A DNA stretch of 64,000 nt from Halobacillus halophilus DSM 2266 (GCF_000284515.1 NC_017668.1:3224001-3288000), one strand, 5' to 3'. Shown: positions 24,430 to 33,748, counted from the stretch's first letter. A program made the numbers and translations. Notes: generated by a model not told the origin, from the sequence alone.

Positions 24430-25059
24430 CTAATAACTGGATAATTCTACGATCTTAACATGGTTCAGATATAGAGATCGCATAGATAAGTAAGTACACG
24501 CCCACACCAGTACATAACAAACAAGATAAGCAACATTAAATGCAGCCAGTTCTCCAGTCTGCATGATGTTTAGCGAAAATAATCCAAAAGGGAGCGCTAA
24601 AACGGGGATCATCACTCTGCCCGATTTACGAAGGATATGTCCTCTCTTCGTCGTCATTTTATTTTTATAGTATCCAAACAGCACACCCGCTCCCACTATA
24701 AATTGTAATAAAAAAGGTAAAAATAACCCGATGTCTATATTCTCGAAAATCAGCGGGAGAGCTAATGCACCAAAGGGAGCGATGACTGATATAACCGTAA
24801 CTCCATACCAGTAATCCGGTATAGCAAACTCTTTCTTTTGCCTGCTGGTTTGTTCCTCCTGAAGAATTTCCTGACTCAGTTGTTCAGGAGACATAAAGGA
24901 GTAAACGATTTGCTGTTCTGTTTTTCCTTCTTCTGCGACCAATTCCATAAGGTGATCCCTGATTTCATTAAGATGAGCGCGTCGTTCGTCGGCTGGCAGC
25001 TCTCGTAATTGATATTCCAGCTCATTCAAATAATCTTCAACGGTATGACTTTTGTTCAT
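24430..25059 (-). CDS. HAAS-domain membrane protein
   Basis: A 209-residue protein. The N-terminal helical domain (VEDYLNELEYQLRELPADER, HLNEIRDHLMELV, FMSPEQLSQEIL) is the HAAS/DUF1700 type that partners PadR regulators. Four hydrophobic helices follow (about residues 85-200). It starts seven bases after the PadR gene, the standard pair seen in Firmicutes, where the HAAS protein is thought to be a membrane-linked partner of the PadR switch. A 12-base inverted repeat spans its stop codon (24409-24442). Confidence 0.85.
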   Translation of the reverse strand: MNKSHTVEDYLNELEYQLRELPADERRAHLNEIRDHLMELVAEEGKTEQQIVYSFMSPEQLSQEILQEEQTSRQKKEFAIPDYWYGVTVISVIAPFGALALPLIFENIDIGLFLPFLLQFIVGAGVLFGYYKNKMTTKRGHILRKSGRVMIPVLALPFGLFSLNIMQTGELAAFNVAYLVCYVLVWACTYLSMRSLYLNHVKIVELSSY

Positions 25060-25065
25060 ATGTTT

Positions 25066-25404
25066 CTACTCCCCTCCAGCTTGCAGGTTGTTTAAGAACG
25101 AATAAACCGTTAGAAACTCGTTCCATCGATCCTCAGAAATTTCCTTCCCTGCATCGGTTAGATAATAATACTTTCTGCTCCTTCCCTCATGCTCTTCTTT
25201 AAAAGAACCAATCCACCCATTCGCACTCATTCGCCGTAAAATAGGATAGATAGAACCGTCTGCTATTGGAAAACTACTGTCCTCTTGTAATTTCTTCGTT
25301 ATCTGATATCCGTACATCGCATCATTCTTTAATAGTAAAAGAATCGCTAATTCGAACGTGCCTTTTCTTAATTGCGTATGCCATTTGTCATTTTTTGTAT
25401 CCAT
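25066..25404 (-). CDS. PadR-family transcriptional regulator
   Basis: A 112-residue PadR protein: LRKGTFELAILLLLKNDAMYGYQI (helix 1-2), FPIADGSIYPILRRMSANGWI (recognition helix and wing), EGRSRKYYYLTDAGKE (wing), and a C-terminal dimer helix. The ATG at 25404 is right after a strong promoter, with no room for a ribosome binding site, so the mRNA is probably leaderless. Inverted repeats cover the promoter, suggesting autoregulation. It heads an operon with the HAAS membrane protein. Confidence 0.88.
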   Translation of the reverse strand: MDTKNDKWHTQLRKGTFELAILLLLKNDAMYGYQITKKLQEDSSFPIADGSIYPILRRMSANGWIGSFKEEHEGRSRKYYYLTDAGKEISEDRWNEFLTVYSFLNNLQAGGE

Positions 25405-25410
25405 AGCTAC

Positions 25411-25439
25411 ATAGTATATCAGCGCTATATATGTGTCAA
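25411..25439 (-). promoter_or_regulatory. Sigma-A promoter of the PadR operon, probably leaderless
   Basis: -35 TTGACA (25434-25439), 17-base spacer, -10 TACTAT (25411-25416), then six bases and the ATG at 25404. The spacer holds the symmetric ATATAGCGCTGATAT and the -35 is within TGTGTC-ATT-GACACA, both candidate operators. Confidence 0.75.
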
Positions 25440-25576
25440 TGACACACATAAGATGCAGTGGCTGATTTTCGAAGGTCAACTTTCTTTTGTTACGTTTGAG
25501 GAAGCTCTTGTATTAAAAAAGCTGAAAACCATCAATTGGTCTTCAGCTCCATTCCCTTAATACTCACTTCATTTTT

Positions 25577-25984
25577 TCATTGAAAAGAAATAGAAAGCCC
25601 TACAACTTGATCCGAATAAACAATCATCTCACTCATAGTAGTCCTTACTTCAGGATTAGACAAAGGCTGTATGGTGACATCTTTCAAGTGAATGGGCGCA
25701 GAAACGTTGTATGCATTCATCTCATCCGAAAGTTCATCCAGCTCTTCGTCGAATTGAGCGAGTCCGTATTCAATGAAAGTCTGGTTCGTCTCATCCGCTT
25801 GAAACAAATTGATCGAGCCTTCTATCATAGCTGTTTGAGTATGCAGAAACAGTTTTCCTTCTGCGTTTGTAATGCGTTCTTCCGTAATCAATCCTTTGGC
25901 GTGTTGATCTTTGAGGTCTGCTAGATGTGTTGTCATAGCTTTTTTATAATCCAGGGCTTGCTTGAAGTTTTTCAACTTTCCCAT
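25577..25984 (-). CDS. Conserved hypothetical protein (135 aa)
   Basis: A soluble protein opening MGKLKNFKQALDYKKAM, helical to about residue 50, then IEGSINLFQADETNQTFIEY and a long acidic helix (FDEELDELSDEMNAYN). GAGGAGG lies eight bases before the ATG at 25984; an upstream in-frame ATG at 26011 lacks a site. No motif or family recognised; it is upstream of nothing conserved and stands alone. Confidence 0.6.
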   Translation of the reverse strand: MGKLKNFKQALDYKKAMTTHLADLKDQHAKGLITEERITNAEGKLFLHTQTAMIEGSINLFQADETNQTFIEYGLAQFDEELDELSDEMNAYNVSAPIHLKDVTIQPLSNPEVRTTMSEMIVYSDQVVGLSISFQ

Positions 25985-26059
25985 AAAGTGTTCCTCCTCT
26001 AAATGAATCAAATAATCGTCCTGCTAAATTCAATAGGATCCTCACCGACAGTTTGCCCG

Positions 26060-26497
26060 CTAAGGTAATGATTTCTTAAAAACATAACTGACTTTATCAT
26101 ACTCCAGCTTATCCATATAAAACCGGTGTGCATCAGAGCGCTGTAATCCTGATGATAAAGCCACACTCTCAAAACCATTTTCTTTTCCCCACGTATGTAC
26201 ATAACTCAGCAGCTTTTCCCCATAACCTCTCGATCGATTGTTCTGCTCTGTAACTAAGTCACAAACCCAGACAAACCTCCCGTAATAAAGAGTCGTCATC
26301 GGTTTAAAACCCGTGACGGCAACGACCTTCTCTCCTTCCATTAAAGCAAACATCCTGTACCGATCCACTTCTCTGGCCTCTAATACTAATTCCAGGTATG
26401 TATGTTCATCTAAATGGGGTCGCAATTGTCTCATAACAGGAAATCCCTGCATGATTTCATCTTTAGTGATAAGCTCTTTTACAGTCACTGTATTCAT
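26060..26497 (-). CDS. GNAT-family acetyltransferase
   Basis: A 145-residue GNAT protein. The acetyl-CoA binding motif is [17 protein letters not shown] (Q/R-x-x-G-x-G/A), preceded by [19 protein letters not shown] and followed by [18 protein letters not shown] and VFKKSLP. The start at 26497 (MNTVTVKEL) has only AAAGG 14 bases upstream; a TTG at 26539 would extend it. Substrate unknown. It lies 48 bases downstream of a beta-lactamase-fold gene and could share its transcript. Confidence 0.82.
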   Translation of the reverse strand: MNTVTVKELITKDEIMQGFPVMRQLRPHLDEHTYLELVLEAREVDRYRMFALMEGEKVVAVTGFKPMTTLYYGRFVWVCDLVTEQNNRSRGYGEKLLSYVHTWGKENGFESVALSSGLQRSDAHRFYMDKLEYDKVSYVFKKSLP

Positions 26498-26545
26498 TTT
26501 CAATAACCAGCCTTTCCAAACTATTTCACCATGTTCCAATGCCCG

Positions 26546-27565
26546 TTACTCTATAAAACACCCTTCAATAGCTTTCGTTAGTTCGAATGGCTCCGCTTCT
26601 ACATTAGACGGGATCACAATCTTTATATTCAAATCTGGATAGATAGAGGCTCTAAAGCTGACTCCGGGATCATAGCCCATTACATGATATTTGTGTACAT
26701 GCTGATTTTTCTGATTCATGTAGATTCCATAACCATAATGGACTTCTCCATTTACCTGAACATGAGGGTAGAGTAATTTTCGAGTCGTCTCTTCATTTAA
26801 AAGCTTATAATCAAATAATGCCTCCCACAGCTTCATCATGTCAGGAGCTGTAACAAAGGCCCCTCCATCAGATCCTCCCTTTTTAGGAATAGAATAAATA
26901 TTCGTTCTCCACGTATTCTCCTTATGATTGTCAATATATCCTGCCGCTGTATTTCCTGGAAGCTGATCTAACGAAAAATACCCAGATTCTTTCATATTAC
27001 ACTTATGAAAAACTTCCGATTCTATATATTCTGTAAAACGCCTTCCCGTTTGTTCCTCGATAATCAGTCCTAAAAGGATGTATCCGGCATTGTTGTAATG
27101 AAACCTTTCTCCAGGCCTAAATTTCATGGGCTCTGCCTGAAATAAAGGCAAAAAATCTTTAAGAGAATCAATTTCGTACACCGGGGAGGTCTTCCACAGG
27201 TCTTCATAATTCTTCATGACCTCTTCATCAAAGTAATCAGGTATGCCGGAAGTATGAGTTAACAAATGGTGAATCGTGATTTCTTTATCAAAATGAGGTA
27301 AGTGTATATTCAAACAATCAGCCAGACGCGTATTGAAATCCAATGTTCCTTCTTCTACTAATTGACTAATTCCGATAGCCGTAAATAACTTGCAGCCAGA
27401 GGCTATCCCGAAACGAGTGCTGGAAGTGTTCAGTCGTTCTTCCGCCCGGTCCGCATAACCAAAGGATAAATCCGATAATATACGCTCACCCTGTTTTACA
27501 TATACGACTCCTGAAAAGTTGATTTTATTGCTTATGTTCGTGATGAATTGATTCAATTTTTTCAT
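26546..27565 (-). CDS. Beta-lactamase-fold serine hydrolase
   Basis: A 339-residue class C-like penicillin-binding-protein-fold enzyme without a signal peptide. The active site S-x-x-K is FGIASGCKLFTAIGI (about residue 55), the Y-x-N motif is FHYNNAGYILLGLI (about 158), and HVMGYDPGVSFRA near the end stands for the third motif. GGGGGATA precedes the ATG. These proteins are usually esterases, D-aminopeptidases or of unknown role, not resistance enzymes. Cytoplasmic by absence of an export signal. Confidence 0.87.
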   Translation of the reverse strand: MKKLNQFITNISNKINFSGVVYVKQGERILSDLSFGYADRAEERLNTSSTRFGIASGCKLFTAIGISQLVEEGTLDFNTRLADCLNIHLPHFDKEITIHHLLTHTSGIPDYFDEEVMKNYEDLWKTSPVYEIDSLKDFLPLFQAEPMKFRPGERFHYNNAGYILLGLIIEEQTGRRFTEYIESEVFHKCNMKESGYFSLDQLPGNTAAGYIDNHKENTWRTNIYSIPKKGGSDGGAFVTAPDMMKLWEALFDYKLLNEETTRKLLYPHVQVNGEVHYGYGIYMNQKNQHVHKYHVMGYDPGVSFRASIYPDLNIKIVIPSNVEAEPFELTKAIEGCFIE

Positions 27566-27736
27566 AATGTTATCCCCCGTATCGCTGGACGTAATTTAGG
27601 TTTGGCCACTTGTCTTATTATACCTGCTTGCAATAGTAAGAAGAGAGTCAATTTTTATTTCTCTTGTTTGTTTATCACGGCTGAATAAATGGGTAAGATA
27701 ACCACTGTAATACATTACGAGAGGAAGGGATTAACG

Positions 27737-28855
27737 ATGAAGGAACGTGTGTACATTAGCCCGTCGAAATATGTGCAAGGTCGAAACGCTGTTCAGAAGA
27801 TCGGCCAGCATTTAGAAGGCATTGGTAAAACGGCTGTAGTGATTGCAGATGAGACAGTATGGGATATTGCAGGTAATGATGTCGTATCTTATTTAAAAGA
27901 AGCAAACATCCGTACAGAGAACGTCGTATTTAATGGCGAAGCTTCTACAGCTGAAATGGACCGGATTGCAGGTATTGCGAAAGAGGCGGAAGCTTCTATC
28001 GTCATTGGTGTCGGGGGAGGCAAAACCCTTGATACGGCAAAAGCTGTTTCGGATGAGGTTCAGGCCTTTACCGTGATTGTCCCGACAACAGCTTCCACAG
28101 ACGCTCCTACGAGCGCGCTTTCCGTGGTTTACTCAGATGAAGGCGTGTTTGAATCCTATCGTTTTTATAACAAAAATCCAGACCTTGTTTTGCTGGATTC
28201 TAAAATCATAGCGGAAGCTCCTCCACGTTTCTTAGCTTCCGGTATTGCAGATGCACTGGCTACTTATGTGGAAGTAAGAAGTGTCGTAAACAATAAAGGG
28301 AATACGATGGCAGGCGGCCAAACCACACTTGCCGCACAGGCCATAGCTAAAAAGTGTGAAGAAGTCTTATTTGATTATGCTTTACTCGCTTATGAATCAA
28401 ACGAACGCAAGGTTGTCACACCTGCGCTGGAACATGTAATTGAAGCGAATACTCTTCTTAGCGGCCTTGGATTTGAAAGTGGCGGACTAGGTGCGGCTCA
28501 CGCCATTCACAACGGTTTCACTGCCTTAGAAGGTGAAATCCATCACCTTACACATGGAGAAAAAGTCGCGTTCGGCACGCTTGTACAATTAACGATGGAA
28601 GAACATTCTCAAGAAGAAATCGAAAAATATATGGCCTTATATATGAGCCTTGATCTGCCGATTACCCTAGAAGATATTAAACTGAAAGATGTCTCCAGAG
28701 AAGACATCTTAAAAGTAGCGGAAACTGCTACAGCTGAAGGAGAAACGATCCATCAGGCTTTCTCTGTAACAGCGGAAGAAGTGGCTGATGCAATAGTGGC
28801 TACCGATCAATATGCGAAAAGCTTTAAAGGAATGTTAGGAATAGAGGAAGAATGA
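27737..28855 (+). CDS. gldA: Glycerol dehydrogenase, zinc-dependent
   Basis: A 372-residue iron/zinc alcohol dehydrogenase, the usual GldA length. The NAD site is [17 protein letters not shown], the substrate region has [17 protein letters not shown], and the two zinc His are in [12 protein letters not shown] and [13 protein letters not shown]. It oxidises glycerol to dihydroxyacetone with NAD. The ATG at 27737 has GAGGAAGGG upstream; 16 extra codons upstream are open but unsupported. It is monocistronic, ended by a terminator. No glycerol kinase or DHA kinase is near. Confidence 0.92.
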   Translation: MKERVYISPSKYVQGRNAVQKIGQHLEGIGKTAVVIADETVWDIAGNDVVSYLKEANIRTENVVFNGEASTAEMDRIAGIAKEAEASIVIGVGGGKTLDTAKAVSDEVQAFTVIVPTTASTDAPTSALSVVYSDEGVFESYRFYNKNPDLVLLDSKIIAEAPPRFLASGIADALATYVEVRSVVNNKGNTMAGGQTTLAAQAIAKKCEEVLFDYALLAYESNERKVVTPALEHVIEANTLLSGLGFESGGLGAAHAIHNGFTALEGEIHHLTHGEKVAFGTLVQLTMEEHSQEEIEKYMALYMSLDLPITLEDIKLKDVSREDILKVAETATAEGETIHQAFSVTAEEVADAIVATDQYAKSFKGMLGIEEE

Positions 28856-28859
28856 TCCA

Positions 28860-28892
28860 ACAAGCTGGGGAGGAATTCCCCAGCTTATTTAA
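28860..28892 (+). terminator. Terminator after gldA
   Basis: Stem AAGCTGGGG / CCCCAGCTT with a six-base loop, then ATTT. Confidence 0.85.
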
Positions 28893-29064
28893 ATTCATTT
28901 AAATTGAGCTGTAAAGCAAAATTGATTTTAAAAGCACCTTCTTTGCGAACCAAGAACAATAAAACAAAATCCTCTAAATAAGACAAAGCCCCACACGTAA
29001 TTACTCACGATTAGGTCACCGGGTTATGAAACAATTAACATCAGAAATGATTATTGATCAGCAT

Positions 29065-29523
29065 TTACTCATACCAGGCCTTTACAGGTCTATCTTCAGG
29101 GAAACCATATAATTTTCGATATCCCTTTCTTTCTTCCGTAAAATCAAACCATTGTTTAGTGCTCCCGGGATTGTTTGCATAGTTAATCACGCAGCGAATT
29201 TGATCTTCCACACAACTATCCGTCCATACACCTAACTGTTTTTCTAATTGGTCAAAAAGGTCAGCAGCGGTCCTATCCTTTATTTCTGATAATGAATAAA
29301 TGTCCAACTTAAAAACTAATTTCTCAGCTAATTGATATCCAATAGAAGGAACCGTTTGGAATTCAGCCAGCCCCTTTAGAGTATTTGCTTTGAAAAATGT
29401 AGTGTTTAACATTCTAGCTATGTCTTCCGTATTAAAATGATTTAGGTCGTTTATTTTAACTTTAGCTTTTCTAAGGAGTGACTTTTCCTCATTTGTTAGT
29501 GGTAATTTGGTCGTAGTCCCCAA
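29065..29523 (-). CDS. Helix-hairpin-helix (Cdd1-like) protein
   Basis: A 152-residue protein of the Cdd1/'pathogenicity locus' type: TLKGLAEFQTVPSIGYQLAE is a helix-hairpin-helix that would contact DNA, and WTDSCVEDQIRCVINYANN with the C-terminal KQWFDFTEERKGYRKLYGFP are family features. The start is unclear: TTG at 29523 lies seven bases after GGGGGGAG, while another TTG at 29556 has none. Function of the family is not established. It follows nothing in operon distance. Confidence 0.75.
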   Translation of the reverse strand: MGTTTKLPLTNEEKSLLRKAKVKINDLNHFNTEDIARMLNTTFFKANTLKGLAEFQTVPSIGYQLAEKLVFKLDIYSLSEIKDRTAADLFDQLEKQLGVWTDSCVEDQIRCVINYANNPGSTKQWFDFTEERKGYRKLYGFPEDRPVKAWYE

Positions 29524-29620
29524 ACAACTCTCCCCCCCTTTACTAATTTCCTCCAAAATGAATGGTTCACTTTTTATAGTTATAAATACTAAAGTTTCAA
29601 GGTTACTTTAATCTATTTTT

Positions 29621-30118
29621 TCATGATCTGAATCGAATAGGAATCCATACTTCTTCCACAGCTTCAGAATCAGCGGGATGATAGTCTTCCGTGAGACGCT
29701 CAAAGTGTTCCCGATCATCCAAGTCGTAGGATGAAGACGGCAGCCACTCTTCGAATATGTATTGCAAGGTTTGGTTGAAACCACTTGCCGGCCCGCGATG
29801 CAAGAACATGGCATACAAGCCTCCACTGAATAAATAAGTTTCCATATCTGCCACTTCTTCAAACTCATGCTGAGCGACCTCAACAGCAGCCCACTTCACA
29901 AAAGTTGTGGAAGTATCAAAATGGTCAGGATCAAAAGGTTGATCAAAAATTTTTATATTGTAATACAGATCATCCACACGATTGGGAATAGAATGACGGG
30001 GTGGCATAAAACTTTTCCAAAGTTCTTGTGAATAATCCTCGTCTAAAGACATCCGCTTAGATTTTCCTATCAATTTCTTTTCCTCTACAGTAATGATTTT
30101 TGGATTTATCCTTCTCAC
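29621..30118 (-). CDS. GyrI-like small-molecule binding domain protein
   Basis: A 165-residue stand-alone GyrI/SOUL-type domain: WAAVEVAQHEFEEVADMETYL, FLHRGPASGFNQTLQYIFEEWLP and the closing EEVWIPIRF are the same order as the effector domain of the AraC protein at 6.4 kb. The start is odd: GGAGG is eight bases before ATA (30109), while the GTG at 30118 overlaps the binding site. A binding protein for lipophilic compounds is the likely role. Confidence 0.78.
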   Translation of the reverse strand: MRRINPKIITVEEKKLIGKSKRMSLDEDYSQELWKSFMPPRHSIPNRVDDLYYNIKIFDQPFDPDHFDTSTTFVKWAAVEVAQHEFEEVADMETYLFSGGLYAMFLHRGPASGFNQTLQYIFEEWLPSSSYDLDDREHFERLTEDYHPADSEAVEEVWIPIRFRS

Positions 30119-30313
30119 CTCCGTGGTTCATAAAAGTCATGCTTAAACTACTTTCCAGTGAATTAATAAAAGTCCTCACTGTACCTCTTCAATTTCAAAA
30201 TCAATAATCCCTTCTGCTGGTGTATGCTATAGGAAATTTAATCGAACCGTTTAACTGCCCTACTCATAATAAATGGCAAATCCATATTCTAGATTTGCCA
30301 CTAAAATTCTCTC

Positions 30314-31105
30314 TTATAACATCCACTTTTTCCTATGTTCACGAATGAACGTAATATTACTCTGATAATGTTCAAGGTGTCCTTCCTTTATCATTTGTTG
30401 AAAAGCCACATTTCCCTCTTTGGCTTTTCTTTTAATGGTTTTACACAACCCTTCTAATCGCAATATTACCACGTCCAAATAATCGTTCTCTATTTCCATA
30501 CCGTACGATTCAAAGAACAGTCTTACTCGTTGTTTTGTAGAATCGGCATGCTTTTGTGAATGATAATAAACCGCGTCACCGTTTTCGGCATGAAAAAACC
30601 GGCTTAAAGGAATGCAAGTATAAAGGGTATAGACTATATCCCATATTCTTGGACCAGGAGCAGCCACATCAAAATCTATAATGCCGACTGGTCTCTTATC
30701 GTTAAAAATAATATTATATATGGCAAAATCATTATGACATAGAACTTCATATGGCTGAGGCGTATTGTCTATTGGCTGCCAATTTTCTTCTATCGAGAAG
30801 TCACTCACCGAATCGTGGTAACGACGTAGCATCTCAGCTATTTCCTTTAGAACATCATTAGACCACATATATTTTTTTAGAGGGTAGTGGCCAGCTTCTC
30901 CTTCTATGTGCGTTAATATTTCTCTTCCTCTGTGATCAATACCCAAAAATTTCGGCGCATGATTAAAATTTTTATTTTCCAAGTGCTGTAATAACTTGTG
31001 AATTTTAGTGCTGCCTGGTTTTAATTCTCTTCGAATCGTATCGCCAGAAAGATATACTTTTGAGACATTTCCTCCGGTTAGTATTTCTTCTTCTTGGTGT
31101 GACAT
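30314..31105 (-). CDS. Phosphotransferase (aminoglycoside phosphotransferase family)
   Basis: A 263-residue protein kinase-like fold enzyme. The catalytic loop is VLCHNDFAIYNIIFND (His-x-Asp and Asn), the metal-binding motif is VGIIDFDVAAPGPRIWDIVY (D-x-D), and the N-terminal ATP lobe is GGNVSKVYLSGDTIRR. GGGAGG lies before the ATG. Such proteins phosphorylate antibiotics or small alcohols; the substrate is not visible, and no resistance call is justified. It lies 66 bases from the hydrolase gene on the same strand. Confidence 0.87.
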   Translation of the reverse strand: MSHQEEEILTGGNVSKVYLSGDTIRRELKPGSTKIHKLLQHLENKNFNHAPKFLGIDHRGREILTHIEGEAGHYPLKKYMWSNDVLKEIAEMLRRYHDSVSDFSIEENWQPIDNTPQPYEVLCHNDFAIYNIIFNDKRPVGIIDFDVAAPGPRIWDIVYTLYTCIPLSRFFHAENGDAVYYHSQKHADSTKQRVRLFFESYGMEIENDYLDVVILRLEGLCKTIKRKAKEGNVAFQQMIKEGHLEHYQSNITFIREHRKKWML

Positions 31106-31171
31106 CCGATATTGCCTCCCATTAAGAATACGTTTCCTAATTTCATTTCGAGGTAATTTCCTTTACCTTTA

Positions 31172-32116
31172 CTAATCGTTCAAGATAAAATCAACTGCCT
31201 CTTGCAGCTGCTCAGCAAAATCATCTGGCAATGCGTGTCCCATTCCTTTATTTACGATCAATTTACAGGGTACTCCTTTCGCGTTTAGCAGATTTGCTAC
31301 TGTTACTGTTTGATCATAGAACGGATCGTTATCTCCTGTAATTAGACACCCTCTTACATTTTCTTTTACATGATCCTGAAGGATGTTTTCTATATCGTCT
31401 GAATCAGTGAAAGAAGGAACGAATGCTATAAAACCTTTGCACCCTAAAGGGTTGTTATTCAATAAGAGTTCTACTGCTGCTTTTCCTCCTTGAGAAACTC
31501 CAGACAGAAGGCTGTCCTTTCCTTCTAAGTCGTATGTTTTTTTGAATTCAAGGTGCATTTTTCTTACATCCTCTTCAACCACTTCCCGTTCGTCCCACAC
31601 ATAACTATTAAAGCTATATAATTGCGAAGATTGTACAAACCCTATTAAATAGTTTGAGAGAATTTCGGAAGTATCCCATTGGAAAGCAAAATCCTTAGCG
31701 TTGGATGCTTTCCAATGTAAACAATATATGGCTGTGTTTGATTGAGAGTTTCCTTCTACTTGAAGATGAGCACACGCACTTTTTTTGTTCTTATTATACA
31801 TCATCGTGCAGCGGTTTATGATATCGTGAAAATCTTGTGCTTCTTTTAGGGGCTCTAATTCTTCATCATTTATCAGAATTTCCGGATTCCACCACAGACC
31901 TCGATCCAGCACTTCATTTAACTCTGAGATAGCTTCTGCTCTGTTACCCTCGAGCATGAAAATCCCAGCTTTCCAATGACCAATCCGATCAAGCCGTTCA
32001 GGAAACTTTTTCTTGGCTTCCTCTAAAAGTATTAGTGATTCCTTTAATTTCTCTCTTTGGACAAGATTTATGGCTTCCTGTTGAGTATTCACAAATTCTT
32101 TAAACTGATCAGACAT
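31172..32116 (-). CDS. Alpha/beta hydrolase with N-terminal helical repeat domain
   Basis: A 314-residue cytoplasmic protein. Residues 1-110 form paired helices with TPR-like spacing (SLILLEEAKKKFPERLDRIG, FMLEGNRAEAISELNEVLD). The C-terminal hydrolase has LLSGVSQGGKAAVELL (nucleophile Ser), CLITGDNDPFYDQT (Asp) and NKGMGHALPDDF (His). GGAGGGG precedes the ATG at 32116. It is divergent from an ArsR-type regulator, with a perfect palindrome over its promoter, so it is almost certainly that regulator's target. Substrate unknown. Confidence 0.85.
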   Translation of the reverse strand: MSDQFKEFVNTQQEAINLVQREKLKESLILLEEAKKKFPERLDRIGHWKAGIFMLEGNRAEAISELNEVLDRGLWWNPEILINDEELEPLKEAQDFHDIINRCTMMYNKNKKSACAHLQVEGNSQSNTAIYCLHWKASNAKDFAFQWDTSEILSNYLIGFVQSSQLYSFNSYVWDEREVVEEDVRKMHLEFKKTYDLEGKDSLLSGVSQGGKAAVELLLNNNPLGCKGFIAFVPSFTDSDDIENILQDHVKENVRGCLITGDNDPFYDQTVTVANLLNAKGVPCKLIVNKGMGHALPDDFAEQLQEAVDFILND

Positions 32117-32136
32117 AATACCACCCCTCCACTTTA

Positions 32137-32173
32137 TTAGTTCAATATTAATTGAACTAATATGTATAGTCAA
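32137..32173 (-). promoter_or_regulatory. Promoter and palindromic operator of the hydrolase gene
   Basis: -35 TTGACT (32168-32173), 17-base spacer, -10 TAATAT (32145-32150). A perfect palindrome TTAGTTCAAT-ATTA-ATTGAACTAA (32137-32160) covers the -10 and most of the spacer. It lies between the two divergent genes, the standard place for an ArsR operator. Confidence 0.85.
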
Positions 32174-32250
32174 TTTATATTTTATTTTTAGTTAGGTTGT
32201 ATTATGTAGAACTTTTCGTGTTAAGATTAAATAAAAACGGAGGATACATG

Positions 32251-33147
32251 ATGACCTACAAAGTTGAATCACTCTATTCACCCGTATATGAGTTGTTATT
32301 AAGCCTCTCATTATATAAAAGACAAACTCACTTGAAGTATTTAGAAGTAGGTACAAAATGGAAAGAAGATGTAGAAAATAAGATTTCTGATGAATTATTA
32401 AGGAAGATCCAAGCTAAGAACAACCTGGCATTTGAGGACTTATCCGTTTTACTTATTATCAGCTGCCCAGTTAAAAAGGATATACAGTCTTTCATTAACT
32501 GGCTGCGTGAACTGTCACCTGGAGAAATTTATGAGTTATTAACGCCGTACTTGGATGAATCCATGAATATTTCAGGCAATCTTTCCTTACAACGCTCAGA
32601 ATATATAGAGCTTTTGCAGGGATGGAACGAACAATATTTTCAGAAAATGGATTTAAGTTTTTTACCTGCACTAGAAAAAGAGGCTAAACTTGTAGAGAAA
32701 CGAATTAAAAAGGATAAAGCTGAAAAAGTTATAAATTCGACAAGTCGTTTTATAGTTGAATCAGAGGCTATTAAGAAGGTATATCTTATTCCTGCTTCCC
32801 ACATCCAGCCGATCTCTTTGGTGGATCAATTTAAGGATACCCTTGTCATCACCTATCCTATTACAAAAGAGAATCACTTTAATGAAGTTTTAAAATTAAC
32901 CAAAGCAATGAGCGACGAGAGAAGATTGAAAATTCTTCGGTTTATTTCCAGTCAATCCTGTACGTTTACGGATATCGTCAAAGAACTTGATATGGCAAAA
33001 GGTAATATTCATCATCATCTCTCTATTTTGAGATCGGCAAGACTATTGGATATTCATTTAAAAGAGGATAATCATACGTTCTATTATCAAACTCATAAAG
33101 GAATAACAAACAATCTCAAAGGTAATCTTGACCTTCTATTACAATAG
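32251..33147 (+). CDS. ArsR-type regulator with long N-terminal domain
   Basis: A 298-residue regulator. The C-terminal winged helix is LTKAMSDERRLKILRFISS, TFTDIVKELDMAKGNIHHHL and SILRSARLLDIHLKED, a clear ArsR domain. The N-terminal 200 residues are helical and have no recognised ligand domain (SLYSPVYELLLSLSLYKR opens it), resembling the DUF5937-type extension seen in Firmicute ArsR proteins. Two ATGs in a row follow GGAGG; the second has the better spacing. It probably represses the divergent hydrolase gene and itself. Confidence 0.85.
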   Translation: MTYKVESLYSPVYELLLSLSLYKRQTHLKYLEVGTKWKEDVENKISDELLRKIQAKNNLAFEDLSVLLIISCPVKKDIQSFINWLRELSPGEIYELLTPYLDESMNISGNLSLQRSEYIELLQGWNEQYFQKMDLSFLPALEKEAKLVEKRIKKDKAEKVINSTSRFIVESEAIKKVYLIPASHIQPISLVDQFKDTLVITYPITKENHFNEVLKLTKAMSDERRLKILRFISSQSCTFTDIVKELDMAKGNIHHHLSILRSARLLDIHLKEDNHTFYYQTHKGITNNLKGNLDLLLQ

Positions 33148-33237
33148 ACTGTCTATATTAGTTAATCATTAAGAAAACCATAAACTGTTTCTTATCCTGA
33201 GTGGCACACGGGAGATCAGATCTTAATAACAATTAAA

Positions 33238-33272
33238 ACAGGCGGACCCTCGCGTTAGGGTTCGCCCTCGAT
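33238..33272 (+). terminator. Hairpin after the ArsR-type gene
   Basis: Stem GGCGGACCCT / AGGGTTCGCC with a six-base loop; no strong T run, but the position fits a terminator. Confidence 0.55.
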
Positions 33273-33409
33273 TGTTAACATTATTAAATCCTAAAAGAGC
33301 TCTTCCTTATATTTGTCTCAAGACCATTCGTGCAAAGTAAACTCGGACGATATTTTTCAGGTTTGCTCGAGTAGTATCTATGCTGGACAAAACCTCATGG
33401 GTTTCGCCG

Positions 33410-33748
33410 TTATCCACGTCCAACCGCATCGTTCAGTTTCTTGCGATATTTGTCCCTCCACGTTTTCTCATCCTTCACTAATTCGTCGCAGAACTCCGCC
33501 ACGTCTTCACCCGTAAGGTCAGTGACTTTCCTGCCCTCCGCTGCTCCTTGCTCGAAAAGATCAAGAATACCGCCAAAAATACGGCTGGTAGCCTTCCAGT
33601 CTGTGGGGCCACCAGCGGTCCACATATACTTTTGGATCGCTATATAAGCGTTGTAATACTCGCTTGGAAGTGCCTTCGCACGCGCCTCCATCGCTCTCCA
33701 TTCTCTTTTGTCATCCAGACTTCCGATAATTTTTTCAAAAATACTCAT
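33410..33748 (-). CDS. DUF1048 protein paired with PadR
   Basis: A 112-residue helical protein: [37 protein letters not shown] and [19 protein letters not shown] are DUF1048 features. The gene follows the PadR gene with a 14-base gap. PadR plus DUF1048 is a recurrent Firmicute pair of unknown mechanism, often next to multidrug exporters, though none is next to it here. GGAG-type site before the ATG. The base composition is noticeably richer in G and C than the adjacent genes. Confidence 0.85.
   Translation of the reverse strand: MSIFEKIIGSLDDKREWRAMEARAKALPSEYYNAYIAIQKYMWTAGGPTDWKATSRIFGGILDLFEQGAAEGRKVTDLTGEDVAEFCDELVKDEKTWRDKYRKKLNDAVGRG

Noticed and set aside
26546-27565. Beta-lactamase resistance gene
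   Set aside because: Class C-like fold with no signal peptide and without a clear KTG motif; more like a housekeeping esterase or peptidase.
30314-31105. Aminoglycoside resistance gene
   Set aside because: Only the general phosphotransferase fold is visible; the family is broad and mostly not resistance-related.
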